The notes under the pieces were generated by a model. The model made no database searches, had not been told where the DNA came from, and worked only from the letters and a program-made list of their open reading frames with translations. 64,000 bases of DNA. It comes from Microbacterium proteolyticum. GTDB taxonomy: Bacteria; Actinomycetota; Actinomycetes; Actinomycetales; Microbacteriaceae. This document shows, piece by piece, positions 42,255 to 51,800 of this stretch (the stretch's first letter is position 1; every line of letters starts with the position of its first letter). Both the position numbers and the translations under genes were made by a program. Location of the stretch: assembly GCF_014192415.1 (NCBI RefSeq), contig NZ_JACHXY010000001.1, positions 1,752,928 through 1,816,927 on the forward strand, in the 5' to 3' direction.

Positions 42255-43303
42255 GCGAGCCGACCACCCCGACCCGTGTACGCACGGTTCCCGCCGAGGC
42301 CGGCATGACGCCGGCCTCGCCCTCATCGACATCGCCGGTGCGGAGGTTCTTCTCCGGTTCCGCCGGCCGCAACATCGGCCTCGTCGTCGCCCTCGTGGTG
42401 ATGATGATCGTCGGCGCCATCTCCGCTCCGGGCACCTTCCTCACGGTCGACAACATCTTCGTGATCCTCCGTCAGGCCTCGATCACGGGCGTCGTGGCCA
42501 TCGCCATGACTCTCGTCATCATCGCCGGCGGCATCGACCTGTCCGTCGGATCGGTCGTGGGCCTCGCATCCGTCGTCGGCACCCTCGCGGTCGTGCAGGA
42601 TCTGGCCGATTCGATGCACTGGATCGTCTTCGTGATCTTCGCGCTCGCCGTAGGCGCGGCCGCGGGCCTGATAAACGGCATCGTCATCGCATACGGCAAC
42701 GTCGTGGCGTTCATGGCGACCCTGGCCATGCTCGTGGGGGCGCGAGGTCTCGCCGAGATCCTGGCCGAGCGCCGCACCCTCGTCGTCGAAGACCGCAGCT
42801 TCATCACGTTCATGAACTCCGACATCCTCGGCGTCAACATGCTCGTCTGGATCTTCTTGATCGTGGCGGTGCTCGGCTGGGTGCTGCTGAACCGCACCAC
42901 CTTCGGCCGGCGCACCATCGCCATCGGCGGCAACCGCGAGGCCGCGCGCCTGGCGGGGATCAACGTCAAGCGCCACGTCATGTGGCTGTACGTGCTCGTG
43001 GGGCTGGCTTCCGGAATCGCCGGCGTCATGTTCCTCGGGCGCACCACCGCGGGAAGCTCCACCAACGGTCAGCTCCTCGAGCTCGACGTCATCGCGGCGG
43101 TCGTCGTCGGCGGGACGCTCCTCGTGGGCGGTCGCGGAACCATCACCGGCACCGTGTTCGGCGTGCTGATCTTCGCGACGCTCACGAACGTGTTCATCCA
43201 GAACAATCTGTCTTCTTCGGTCCAGGCGGTGGCGAAAGGTGTCATCATCGTGGTCGCGGTGCTCCTGCAGCAACGCTTCTCCCGCCCTCCCGGACGGAGC
43301 TGA
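42251..43303 (+). CDS. RbsC-type sugar ABC transporter permease
   Basis: Membrane subunit of 350 residues with about nine hydrophobic segments after a 35-residue polar N-terminus. The motif IIAGGIDLSVGSVVGL near 93 and GGNREAARLAGINVKRH near 220 are typical RbsC loops, and LLVGGRGTITGTVFG near 285 is the C-terminal signature. GTG start in a GTGA overlap with the ATPase. Together with the divergent lipoprotein it makes a complete importer. A strong hairpin follows. Confidence 0.92.
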   Translation: MSEPTTPTRVRTVPAEAGMTPASPSSTSPVRRFFSGSAGRNIGLVVALVVMMIVGAISAPGTFLTVDNIFVILRQASITGVVAIAMTLVIIAGGIDLSVGSVVGLASVVGTLAVVQDLADSMHWIVFVIFALAVGAAAGLINGIVIAYGNVVAFMATLAMLVGARGLAEILAERRTLVVEDRSFITFMNSDILGVNMLVWIFLIVAVLGWVLLNRTTFGRRTIAIGGNREAARLAGINVKRHVMWLYVLVGLASGIAGVMFLGRTTAGSSTNGQLLELDVIAAVVVGGTLLVGGRGTITGTVFGVLIFATLTNVFIQNNLSSSVQAVAKGVIIVVAVLLQQRFSRPPGRS

Positions 43304-43313
43304 CACACCCTGT

Positions 43314-43352
43314 GCCGAGGGCGGCTGCGTAAAGTGCGTAGCCGCCTTCGGC
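43314..43352 (+). terminator. Hairpin after the permease gene
   Basis: GCCGAGGGCGGCTGCG (43314-43329) pairs with CGTAGCCGCCTTCGGC (43337-43352) at 14 of 16 positions. It separates the transporter transcript from the ROK regulator gene. Confidence 0.7.
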
Positions 43353-43369
43353 ATGTGGACTGAACACAT

Positions 43370-43382
43370 GTCAACTAATGGT
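43370..43382. promoter_or_regulatory. Candidate ROK autoregulatory half-site
   Basis: GTCAACTAATGGT, ten of thirteen bases shared with the site before the importer genes, lies 12 bases upstream of the ROK start. Confidence 0.35.
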
Positions 43383-43393
43383 GTACTGAGGGC

Positions 43394-44584
43394 GTGAAGA
43401 GGATGACGACAGATTCCGTGCAGTCGGTCAACGGCGTGAGCCAGTTGTTCCAGCTGCTGCGAGACGGGGTCCCGCGCACCCGCGCGGAACTGGCCAAGTC
43501 CACCGGCTTGGCGCGGTCCACCGTCGCCGTGCGCGTCGACGAGCTCATGCGGATGGGTCTGATCACCCCCGTCGCCGACGCCGTGTCCACCGGCGGTCGC
43601 CCTCCGTCCCAGTTCGCGATCAACCCCGCCGCGAAAGTCGTCGTCGCCGTCGACCTCGGTGCCTCGCACGGCACGGTCGCCATCGCCGATCTCACGGGCA
43701 AGGTGCTCTCGGAGAAGACCGGCGAGATCGACATCGCCCTCGGCCCCGAGCCGGTACTCACCTGGCTCGTCGAGACGGCATCCGCCCTGCTCACCGAATC
43801 GGGACGCTCGGCCTCCGACGTCGCGGCCATGGGCATCGGCGTCCCCGGACCCGTCGAGCACTCCACCGGGCAGCCCGTGAACCCCCCGATCATGCCCGGC
43901 TGGGATCGCTTCGACATCCCCGGCTGGATCAACCGCCACATGCCGGTGCCCGTGCTCGTCGACAACGACGTCAACATCATGGCGCTGGGCGAACGCAGCG
44001 TCGCTTGGCCCGCGGTCGAGCACTTCATGTTCGTCAAGGTCGCCACCGGCATCGGCACCGGCATCATCTCCGACGGACGCCTGCAGCGCGGCGCGCAGGG
44101 CATCGCCGGTGACATCGGTCACGTGCAGGTCGCGCGCGGCGCCGACATCCCGTGCCAGTGCGGCAATCGCGGATGCCTCGAGGCCCTGGCATCCGGTCCC
44201 GCCATCGCCCGCGCCCTGCGCGCGCAGGGGATCGAGGCGCACACCGGCTCCGACGTCGTCGACCTGGTCAAGCGGGGCAACATCGACGCGATCCAGGCCG
44301 TGCGCCAGGCCGGCCGCGACATCGGCGAAGTGCTCACGACGTGCGTCAGCTTGATGAACCCGTCGGTCATCGCCATCGGCGGTTCGATGGCGCGGGTCGG
44401 CGAGCACCTCATCGCGGGCGTGCGCGAGGTCGTCTACACCCGCTCCACGCCCCTCGCCACCGAGTACCTCTCGATCGTGCAGTCGGTCGCGGCTGAGAAC
44501 GCCGCGGTCATCGGTGCGAGCATGCTCGCCGTCGAGCACGCCCTCGCTCCGGAGTCGCTGAACGCCGCGTTCCTGCGGGCCTGA
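43394..44584 (+). CDS. ROK family transcriptional repressor
   Basis: A 396-residue regulator in the NagC/XylR style. Residues 15-70 form a winged helix-turn-helix (VPRTRAELAKSTGLARSTVAVRVDEL); the sugar-kinase-like domain follows with the phosphate loop VAVDLGASHGTVAI near 85, the catalytic-type DNDVNIMALGE near 190, and the zinc motif CQCGNRGCLEA near 253. ROK repressors bind an unphosphorylated or phosphorylated sugar and release DNA. It lies directly downstream of the importer it probably controls. GTG 43394 is used; ATG 43403 lacks a suitable ribosome-binding site. Confidence 0.88.
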   Translation: MKRMTTDSVQSVNGVSQLFQLLRDGVPRTRAELAKSTGLARSTVAVRVDELMRMGLITPVADAVSTGGRPPSQFAINPAAKVVVAVDLGASHGTVAIADLTGKVLSEKTGEIDIALGPEPVLTWLVETASALLTESGRSASDVAAMGIGVPGPVEHSTGQPVNPPIMPGWDRFDIPGWINRHMPVPVLVDNDVNIMALGERSVAWPAVEHFMFVKVATGIGTGIISDGRLQRGAQGIAGDIGHVQVARGADIPCQCGNRGCLEALASGPAIARALRAQGIEAHTGSDVVDLVKRGNIDAIQAVRQAGRDIGEVLTTCVSLMNPSVIAIGGSMARVGEHLIAGVREVVYTRSTPLATEYLSIVQSVAAENAAVIGASMLAVEHALAPESLNAAFLRA

Positions 44585-44630
44585 CCCCGCGCCTCGGCGC
44601 GATGCGCTCCCGCCGTGCACAACGGCGGGC

Positions 44631-44691
44631 CGTTGCGGTGACACGCCGGTTGTCGCGTCCCCCGCCGCGTCGTTGCGGTGACACGCCGATT
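44631..44691. repeat. 21-bp direct repeat, 40-bp period
   Basis: CGTTGCGGTGACACGCCGGTT (44631-44651) recurs with one mismatch at 44671-44691. Confidence 0.8.
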
Positions 44692-44865
44692 CGGGATGCC
44701 GCCGGCCCGGCGCGTCGCGAATCGCCCCTCCGTTGCGGACCGCCCGTCGGCGTGCTCGGCCCGTCGGCGTGCACTTCGCTGCTCGGGGCAGGCGGCTCGC
44801 GGCCGTCGAGTGGGGCAGAACTCCTGCGGATCGGGCGTGGGCCGCCGCTCCGGGGTGGGTCCCGC

Positions 44866-44948
44866 GACACAACGCAGGAGATGTGCGCGGCAGAGCGACC
44901 AGAACGCGTGTACGCGCCGCGTCCGGGACGGATCTCCTGCGTTGTGTC
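44866..44948. repeat. Inverted-end element, copy 2 (83 bp)
   Basis: GACACAACGCAGGAGA (44866-44881) and TCTCCTGCGTTGTGTC (44933-44948) are perfect 16-bp inverted ends around a 51-base core unlike the other copies. It lies between the convergent ROK and DUF916 genes. Confidence 0.9.
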
Positions 44949-45174
44949 CGAGCGGGGGCTCGCCGACCCGTGGGTGGGTCCGCGTACGGATGTTCCTCGC
45001 ACGTCGCGCAGTGAGGACGCCGTCAGGGTGCCGTTCCTGGCAGATCGGCACCCTGCTCGCGCGACCCGGATAGGGGGCTGTGCGCATCGCGCCGTTCTGC
45101 GAGTCCCCGTGCCGCAGCGGAACGGAACCCACGCGAAACGCCCGCCGTGCCGCAGCACGACGGGCGTCGTCCAT

Positions 45175-45213
45175 CGCTCGCGGCGTGGAGTGTCCCTCTC
45201 CACGCCGCGAGCG
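45175..45213. terminator. Perfect 16-bp hairpin terminator
   Basis: Arms 45175-45190 and 45198-45213 pair perfectly with a seven-base loop, 50 bases beyond the DUF916 stop on the minus strand. Confidence 0.85.
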
Positions 45214-45262
45214 GGTCTCAGGGCCGGCGGGGGGTATCTCCCTCGGGGCCGGCGGGGTCCAC

Positions 45263-46405
45263 CTACGGTTCGGAGACGGTCGCACCACCCACGGGAACCG
45301 TCTCGCGCTCGGCGTCGACGCCCGGCGCGCCCTCCGCCCGAGCCGCGGCCACCGCGGCGGCGAGCTCCCGGGCATGAGCGGCCTTCCGCCGGCGTGCGGC
45401 GACGATGCGCCAGGCGACGAACAGCGCGAGGACGAGGAGGATTGCCAGCGCCGTCCAGGGCATCGCAGCCGTGGACGCCGCCCCCTCCGACACGAGCGGA
45501 TCGAGGGCCGAGGGCTCGGCGCCGGCGAGGGTCCGCGAGACGACCTGCGAGGTCGCGGTCACCTCGGCGGCGAGGAGGCCGAGCGGAACGACTCCCGCGA
45601 CCTCGACGGTGCGCTGCAGCGAGCTTCCGGGCAGCAGCTCGGGGGCGTCGTCGTCGGCGGTCACGCCCGCGAGGCCGAAGGGGCCGCCGAGGGCGACGTC
45701 GACGGCGGGGTCGAGGCGCGTGTTGCCGGTGTTGGTGAGGGTGTAGGTGACGGTCGCCGAGCCCGACTCGATCGGGCTGGCCGTGCCGTGGTAGTCGACG
45801 ACGACGTCGCCCACGGTCAGAGCCGGCGCGAGGTCGCCCTGCACGCGCAGGTGCACGCGGGAGCCGAGGCGCCGTTCGGTGATGGTGCCGTTGTCGGCGG
45901 TGACGCGCATGGATGCCACGACGCCCGCGGCGTAGTCGCCCGGAGAGGCGTCGGCGGGCACGGTCACGGTGAAGGGGACCTCGGCGCTCGCGCCGCTGTC
46001 GAGGGTGAGCTCGGGCGTTTCGATCGAGACCCAGCTGCCGAGATCGGTGGATGCCACGCCCCCGGCGAGGATGTCGAGGGAACCGTCTTCGGTGAGGAAG
46101 CCGTCTGCGGCGTACACCGAGAGCGTGATCGGCTGGGGACTGCGGTTCGCGACATAGAGCGCGTCGCCGACCGTCCCCCCGGGGGCCAGGTCGTAGGCGT
46201 AGTTCGGCCGGTCGCGCCCCTGCGCGGTGTCGGCGGGTTTGACGCTCCACGTCACCGCGGTATCGGCGGAAGGAGCGGCGGCGGTCGCAGAGGCGGCGGA
46301 GGGAGCGGCGGTCGCAGAGGCGACGGCGGGCGTTCCCAGCAGAAGGGCCGAGGCGGCGACAAGGGAGAGGAGAAGACGGACGGGGGAGGATTTCGCCTGG
46401 GACAT
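45263..46405 (-). CDS. DUF916 (WxL-associated) surface protein with C-terminal anchor
   Basis: A 380-residue exported protein. The signal peptide covers about residues 1-32 (LLLSLVAASALLLG...VASA). The mature part has WSVKPADTAQGRDRPNYAYDLAPGGTV near 52, the DUF916 peptidoglycan-binding opening, then Ig-like beta strands (VANRSPQPITLSVYAADGF, TVTYTLTNTGNTRLDP). A membrane helix lies near 318-338, followed by a basic, Ala-rich cytoplasmic tail. DUF916 proteins hold WxL proteins at the cell wall; the WxL gene is immediately upstream in the same operon. Confidence 0.8.
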   Translation of the reverse strand: MSQAKSSPVRLLLSLVAASALLLGTPAVASATAAPSAASATAAAPSADTAVTWSVKPADTAQGRDRPNYAYDLAPGGTVGDALYVANRSPQPITLSVYAADGFLTEDGSLDILAGGVASTDLGSWVSIETPELTLDSGASAEVPFTVTVPADASPGDYAAGVVASMRVTADNGTITERRLGSRVHLRVQGDLAPALTVGDVVVDYHGTASPIESGSATVTYTLTNTGNTRLDPAVDVALGGPFGLAGVTADDDAPELLPGSSLQRTVEVAGVVPLGLLAAEVTATSQVVSRTLAGAEPSALDPLVSEGAASTAAMPWTALAILLVLALFVAWRIVAARRRKAAHARELAAAVAAARAEGAPGVDAERETVPVGGATVSEP

Positions 46406-46432
46406 GGGCGTGGCTTTCGGTGAGAGGAGGGT

Positions 46433-46471
46433 CCGTCGGGGCCGCGCTCGAGAGGAACGCGACCCCGACGG
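46433..46471 (-). terminator. Intercistronic hairpin between the WxL and DUF916 genes
   Basis: 46433-46446 and 46458-46471 pair at 13 of 14 positions just after the WxL gene stop. It may protect or partly end the message. Confidence 0.55.
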
Positions 46472-46478
46472 GAGGGGA

Positions 46479-47750
46479 TCAGCTGAGGGCGGTCAGCGTC
46501 ACGGTCGCGGTGTAGGTACCGCGGGGGGTCTCGAGCGGGAGCTTGAGATCCAGGTCGGCGCCCACGAGCGAGCTGCCGCGCGCGTGGCCTTCATCGGCCG
46601 ACGCGAGGGTGCGAGCCACCGACAGGCCCTCGCCCTCGTCGAAGCCCGAGGGGACGGGAGCACCGGCGACGGCGCCGCCCTGCGTCTCGATCACTCCGGG
46701 CGTCCAGCCGAGGTACTTGCTCGACACCTGCTCGCCACCGGCGGTGAAGTCCGACACCTGGGCGGTCAGCGACCATCCGGGGTTGCCGGCGCGGGTGTCC
46801 TGGATGCGGATCGGCACGATCTCCCCCTCGGCGTGGAAGTGGTCGAGTTCCTGCTCGGCCACCCCGAGGTCGACGAGCCGCGACGTTCCCTCGATCGACC
46901 ACGTCAGCTCACCCGAACCCTGTGCGGGCACGGTCACGGCGATCGACTGGTCGCCGGCCGGCGGCGCGGTCGGCGCCTCGCCGGTGTAGTCGCCCGTGGT
47001 GGAGCCGGCGCGCACGCCGGCGCCGAACACGGCGGCCGGGGTGTTCGCATCGAGTGCCAGAGCGCCGTAGACCGTGGTGTTCGCCACGCGCAGGTTGGCC
47101 GAGTTGCCCGTCAGCGACAGGCCGCCGCCGAACGAGTTGGCGAAGGCGTCGCTGCCGCCGTCGGCGGTGGCGCCGATGAGGACGTCGCGCGAGCTGCCGC
47201 TCACGGTGACGTCGCCCTTGACGATCGCGCCGGTCATCGACACGCCCCAGCCGGAGCGGTCGACCGACACGTCGCCGCCGACCGACGAGCGCACGACGTC
47301 GACGTAGTTCGCCTGCTGCGTGAGCAGGGAGCCCGTGATCGCGCTGTCCACGACCTCTACGTCGATGCCGCCGGCCTCCACCGACCCGCCGACACGCAGG
47401 TCGTTGACGTAGAGGAAGCCCACGGTGGTGTCGGCCGAGTAGGCGCTGATGTCGCCCTCGACGCTGGTGCCGTCGAGCGACACGCCGTACGCATCCGTGG
47501 CGATGACGTCTCCCGTGACGGTGACGGAGGTGGCATCCAGCCACCCGCCCTCCTGCACGACGATGTCGCCCTCGACGGTCGCGCCGCCCAGGACGCAGTC
47601 CGCGCCGCTGGGGACCAGCAGATTGCCGGAGACGGTCTGGCTGCCCAGGTCGTCGGTGCAGGTGAGGTCGGCCGCGTATGCGGGGACCGCGACGACGCTG
47701 CCCCCGATGACGAGGAGACCGATGGTGGTGAGTTTGGTGATCTTGTTCAT
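46479..47750 (-). CDS. WxL-domain surface protein with beta-helix-like repeats
   Basis: A 423-residue exported protein. The signal peptide is MNKITKLTTIGLLVIGG...AYA, cut near residue 27. Residues 35-230 are short repeated beta units (GNLLVPSGADCVLGG, GDIVVQEGGW, GDVIATDAYG, GDISAYSA), like a right-handed beta-helix. The C-terminal 170 residues form the WxL domain: NPGWSLTAQVSDFTAGGEQV near 328 gives the first W-x-L, and KYLGWTPG the second region. WxL domains attach noncovalently to peptidoglycan. Good ribosome-binding site GAGGAAG before ATG 47750; the long open frame upstream is spurious. Confidence 0.8.
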   Translation of the reverse strand: MNKITKLTTIGLLVIGGSVVAVPAYAADLTCTDDLGSQTVSGNLLVPSGADCVLGGATVEGDIVVQEGGWLDATSVTVTGDVIATDAYGVSLDGTSVEGDISAYSADTTVGFLYVNDLRVGGSVEAGGIDVEVVDSAITGSLLTQQANYVDVVRSSVGGDVSVDRSGWGVSMTGAIVKGDVTVSGSSRDVLIGATADGGSDAFANSFGGGLSLTGNSANLRVANTTVYGALALDANTPAAVFGAGVRAGSTTGDYTGEAPTAPPAGDQSIAVTVPAQGSGELTWSIEGTSRLVDLGVAEQELDHFHAEGEIVPIRIQDTRAGNPGWSLTAQVSDFTAGGEQVSSKYLGWTPGVIETQGGAVAGAPVPSGFDEGEGLSVARTLASADEGHARGSSLVGADLDLKLPLETPRGTYTATVTLTALS

Positions 47751-47767
47751 GTGATCTTCCTCGTCGC

Positions 47768-48796
47768 TCAGCCGCGCAGGGCTGCGATGTTGTCGTAGCT
47801 GCGGTCGGCGTTTGCCAGCGAGTTGCCGGGGTTGACCGGCACCGTAGAGGCGTTGTCCTGCTCGAACATTCCGAACCGCTGGCCGCGGTCGCGCAGCTGC
47901 GAGAGGAACGCCGTGTAGTCGATGTTCCCGGCGCCGAACTCGACGATGTCGTAGCCGTTGGGGCTGTTCGGGTTCAGCTTCCCGTCCTTGAGGTGAAGGA
48001 TCGGGAAGCGTCGCGGGTCGCGCTTGATGTAGTCGATCGGCTCGAAGCCGGGGTACAGGTGCTTTCCGACGTGCGCCCAGTAGACGTCCATCTCGAAGAA
48101 CACCGTCTCGGGGTTCAGGTGCTGCCAGTACAGGTCGTAGACGCGCTCCTGGGTGTCGGTGGTGTAGCCCCACTCCTGGGCGTGGTTGTGGAGGTAGAGC
48201 TTGATGCCCGCGGCACGCCCCTTCTCGCCCATCTGGTTCCACGTGCCGATCGCCTGCATCCAGGCGTCTTTGGCGATGGGGCCGCCGTAGCCGCCGGCGA
48301 TGGGTCCGCCCTGGCCCAGGTGCGGCATGCCGAGCACGTTGGCGATCTCGAGCTGCTGGTCGATGTTGTTCGGGTTCAGGTTGACGTGGGCACCCGTCGC
48401 GCGCAGGCCGTTGTCGTCGAGCAGCTGACGGATCTGCTGCGGCGTGATCGCGCCGACCTGGCCCTGCGTGTACCCGGCGAACTCGATCTCCGAGTAGCCG
48501 ATGTTGGCGAGCTCCTCGAACACCGCGCGGAAGCCCAGCGAGCTGACCTTGTCGCGGACGGTGAACAGCTGGATGCCGATGCGGTTGACCGGGACGAGGC
48601 GCTTGCCGGCGCTGACCGGGGGAGCGGCAGCGGCCGCACGAGCCCCGAAAGCGGTGGATGCGGAGGCTGCGGCGGGCATGGCGGCGGCGCCGATGCCGAC
48701 GGCGACGGACGACGCCGCCAAGGCCTTCAGCAGGGTGCGACGGCTCATGGGCCGATCGGGCACCGTGGGGTGCGCGTGGTCGTGGTGGTGACTCAT
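47768..48796 (-). CDS. Tat-exported sugar phosphate isomerase/epimerase-fold protein
   Basis: A 342-residue TIM-barrel protein with a twin-arginine signal, MSRRTLLKALAASS near residue 17, preceded by a histidine-rich start MSHHHDHAHP. The core has VNRIGIQLFTVRDKV near 70, IEFAGYTQGQ near 104, LYLHNHAQEWG near 200, FEMDVYWAHVGK near 230 and LHLKDGKL near 267, where His, Asp and Glu residues would bind metal. Folded export suggests a cofactor or metal bound inside the cell. In this operon it may act on the oxidised sugar released by the upstream PQQ-type dehydrogenase. ATG 48796 follows AAGGAGAG. Confidence 0.85.
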   Translation of the reverse strand: MSHHHDHAHPTVPDRPMSRRTLLKALAASSVAVGIGAAAMPAAASASTAFGARAAAAAPPVSAGKRLVPVNRIGIQLFTVRDKVSSLGFRAVFEELANIGYSEIEFAGYTQGQVGAITPQQIRQLLDDNGLRATGAHVNLNPNNIDQQLEIANVLGMPHLGQGGPIAGGYGGPIAKDAWMQAIGTWNQMGEKGRAAGIKLYLHNHAQEWGYTTDTQERVYDLYWQHLNPETVFFEMDVYWAHVGKHLYPGFEPIDYIKRDPRRFPILHLKDGKLNPNSPNGYDIVEFGAGNIDYTAFLSQLRDRGQRFGMFEQDNASTVPVNPGNSLANADRSYDNIAALRG

Positions 48797-48847
48797 GACT
48801 CTCCTTCGAGGTGGGTCCGCCCCGTTGCCGGGGTCGGCCGAGGGTGT

Positions 48848-48877
48848 GGTGGGGGTCGCAGCTGGGCGACCCCCACC
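48848..48877 (-). terminator. Intercistronic hairpin after the PQQ-type dehydrogenase
   Basis: GGTGGGGGTCGC (48848-48859) and GCGACCCCCACC (48866-48877) pair perfectly around six bases, directly after the dehydrogenase stop. Confidence 0.65.
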
Positions 48878-48883
48878 GGGGTG

Positions 48884-51800
48884 TTACTTCTGGACGGTCA
48901 GGCTGGTGCTGCCGCTGCTCTTCGCGATGCCGGTCGACCCGGTGTAGGACGCCTGAACCTGGTAGGCGCCCACCGTGCTGAGCTTGGGCAGGGTCACCTG
49001 GACGGTGCCGTCTGCGCCGAGCGTTCCGGTGAGAGTGGCGACGACCGCGTTGTTGCGACGGAGGGTCACCGTGGCGTCGCCGGTCGGGACGATGCCCGTC
49101 GACGAGACCACCTGGACCGTGGCGACGGCCGCCACGGCGGGCTTCACCGGCGTGGGCGAGACGGCGACGGTGGTCGTCGAGCGCGCTTGCGACACGGTGA
49201 GGCGGCCGATGCCGGCCGAGCCCTTGAAGGTCTCGTCGGCGCCGTAGGTGGCACGCAGGGTGTGCGTGCCGACCGGCAGATCGGCGGGCAGGGCGATGAC
49301 GGCGTTGCCGTCGGCATCCAGCGTTCCGCGGGCGATCTCGTTCTCGCCCACCGTCAGCACGACCTCACCCGTGGGGGCGCCGCCTTCGCCGCGCACCGCC
49401 ACCGTCACGTCGCCGGGGGCGCCGTAGGTGACGCGCGGGGAGGCGAGCGTGACCATCGTCCGCGTGTCGACCGTCGGCTCGGTGGGAGCGTCGAGGTCGA
49501 TCGTGAACGACACCGAACCCAGCTCCGACACGTTGCCGCCGGTGTCGGTGGCGCGGTAGCGGAGGTCGTACGTGCCGTTCTGGTCGAACGTCACGCCGTA
49601 CTGCTGGTTGGCGGCGAGGTTGGTCCAGGTCGCGCCGTTGTCGCGCGAGTACTGGACGCTGGCGAGCGTGCCGTTGTCGGCGGCCTGCACCGAGAAGCGG
49701 ACCGCCTCGTTGAACACGCCGCCGACGCCCGTCGGGGTGGCGGGAGCCAAGGTGTGCGCCACCGTGGGAGGCGTGACGTCGCCCACGCCGTCGCCGACCA
49801 TGGTCAGCGAGTCGATGGCGAGCTCGTCACGTGAGGTGACGTACAGCGCGCCGGTGCCCTCGGGGGCATCGAACGCGACCTGCACGTCTTTCCAGCCGTT
49901 GCCGCCGGGGATCTTCGCGGTGGCGAAGGGCTCGGCGTCGGCGGCGCCCCAGCGCAGCTGGACCTCGCCCGCCCCGGTCGCCCGGACGACCGCACCGTCG
50001 ATACCGGCGAAGTTCACCGGGTCGAAGGCGAGGAAGTCGCCCTGTCCGAGGCCGCGGATGGCGTTGCCGCCCGACGCGTCGGTGTCGGCGTACGTGGCGA
50101 CACCCTGGCGGCGGATGGCGTGCTCCGCCTGCTGCAGCTTCGGGTTCAGTCGAACGGTCGCTTCACCCGTGGCGGCCGGCAGGCCGTTGGCGCCGCGGTC
50201 GGAATAGGTGACCACGACTGCGCCGTAGAGCAGGGCACCGGGGCCGTGCTCGGGCGAGTTCGGGTCGGTGCGGAAGACGCCCGTGCAACCCGTTCCCGAG
50301 ACCTCGGGGTGTGCGTGCTCGTCGTGGCCGAGACCGTACGTCCACGTGACGCGGGCGCAGTCGGTGGCGGTGCCGTCCTCGGCGTCCGAGGTGGTGACCT
50401 TGAACGGGATGGCCTGGCCCCAGTCGAAGAACGCGCCGTTACCGGGGAACTCCACATTCACCTCGGGTGCCTGGTTGCCCACCGAGATCGTGCGCGAGGT
50501 CAGCCCGAAGCGTCCGCCCGCGTCGGATACCCGCAGACGCGCGGTGTAATTGCCGAGCTCCGTATAGGTGTGCGACGCGGTCGCGCCGGTGGCGTCGAAG
50601 GTGCCGTTGCCGTCGAAGTCCCACTCGTAGGTCAGGGCATCGCCGTCGGGGTCGGTCGAGGCCGTCGCGTCGAATTGCACCGTGAGGGGAGCCTGCGACG
50701 ACGAAGTGGGCGTGGCGGTGAAGCGCGCCTGCGGCGACTTATTGCCGGCGACGTAGTCGATGCGGTACAGCCCGGCATCCGGGTTGGCCCGGAAGAAGCC
50801 GTCGCCGTAGTCGAGCACGTACATCGATCCGTCGGGACCGATCTCCATGTCCATGGGGTTGTCGTGCGTCGGCTGAGCGAGCGTGCTCAAAGCGGCGTTC
50901 GGCAGGAAGTCCTCGATGTCGGTGACCTCGAAGGTATCCCAGTCGAGCGTGAAGGAGGCGATGTAGTCCTGCGAGAACTCGCCCATGAACGCCTTGCCGT
51001 CCCAGTGGCGGGGGAGTTTCGTGGTGGAGGGGTTCGACTCGTCGTAGTGGTAGACGGGTCCGCCCATCGGGCCCTGGCCGCTGCCGGCGCCGAAGTTGAC
51101 CAGTTCGTCCCACGGCTGGTCGCCGGGGTTGTCGCCGTACCAGAGGGTCGCGGGCTGCGCGGGCGGCAGGTCGGTGAGACCGGTGTTCCAGCGCGACTCG
51201 TTCTTGAGGTTCTGCGGGTCGAAGAAGGCGCCCGGGGTGGCGGAGGCGAAGTCCCAGTCGTTGTACGCCTGATTGTCTGCGTGCACGTAAGGCCAGCCGG
51301 CGTTCTGGGGCTCGTCGAGGCTGATGGCGTTCCACTCCACCAGGCCCATGGGGCCGCGGCCCGCGGTCTGCGCGACGGCCTTCGTCGCGTCGGGGCCGTA
51401 GTCGCCCCACGACAGCGAGTTGGTCTCGACGTCGACCTCGATGCGGAACGGGTTGCGCACGCCCATCACGAAGATCTCCGGGCGGGTGAGCTCGGTGCCG
51501 GGGGCGAAGAGGTTGCCCTCGGGGATCGTGTACGACCCGTCGTCCTCGACGTGGATGCGCAGGATCTTGCCGCGCAGGTCGTTGGTGTTGCCGGCTCCGC
51601 GACGCGAGTCGAAGCCGGGGTTGAATCCGGGGGCGTCGTTGTTGGGGGCGAAGCCGTTGGCGCCCGGGGTGGATGCCGGGGTGTTGTCACCCGTGCTCAG
51701 GTAGAGGTTGCCGTCGGCGTCGAAGCCGATGTCGGCTCCCACGTGGCAGCACTGCCCGCGCTGTACCTCGACGTCGAGGACGACCTGCTCGGTGGAGAGG

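Larger units (their letters stand above)
44585..45262. other. Convergent intergenic region filled with repeats
   Basis: 678 bases without a supported gene. From left to right it holds a 21-base direct repeat with 40-base period, one 83-bp inverted-end element, and a long hairpin near the DUF916 stop. Open frames here have no ribosome-binding sites and low-quality codon usage. Confidence 0.6.
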
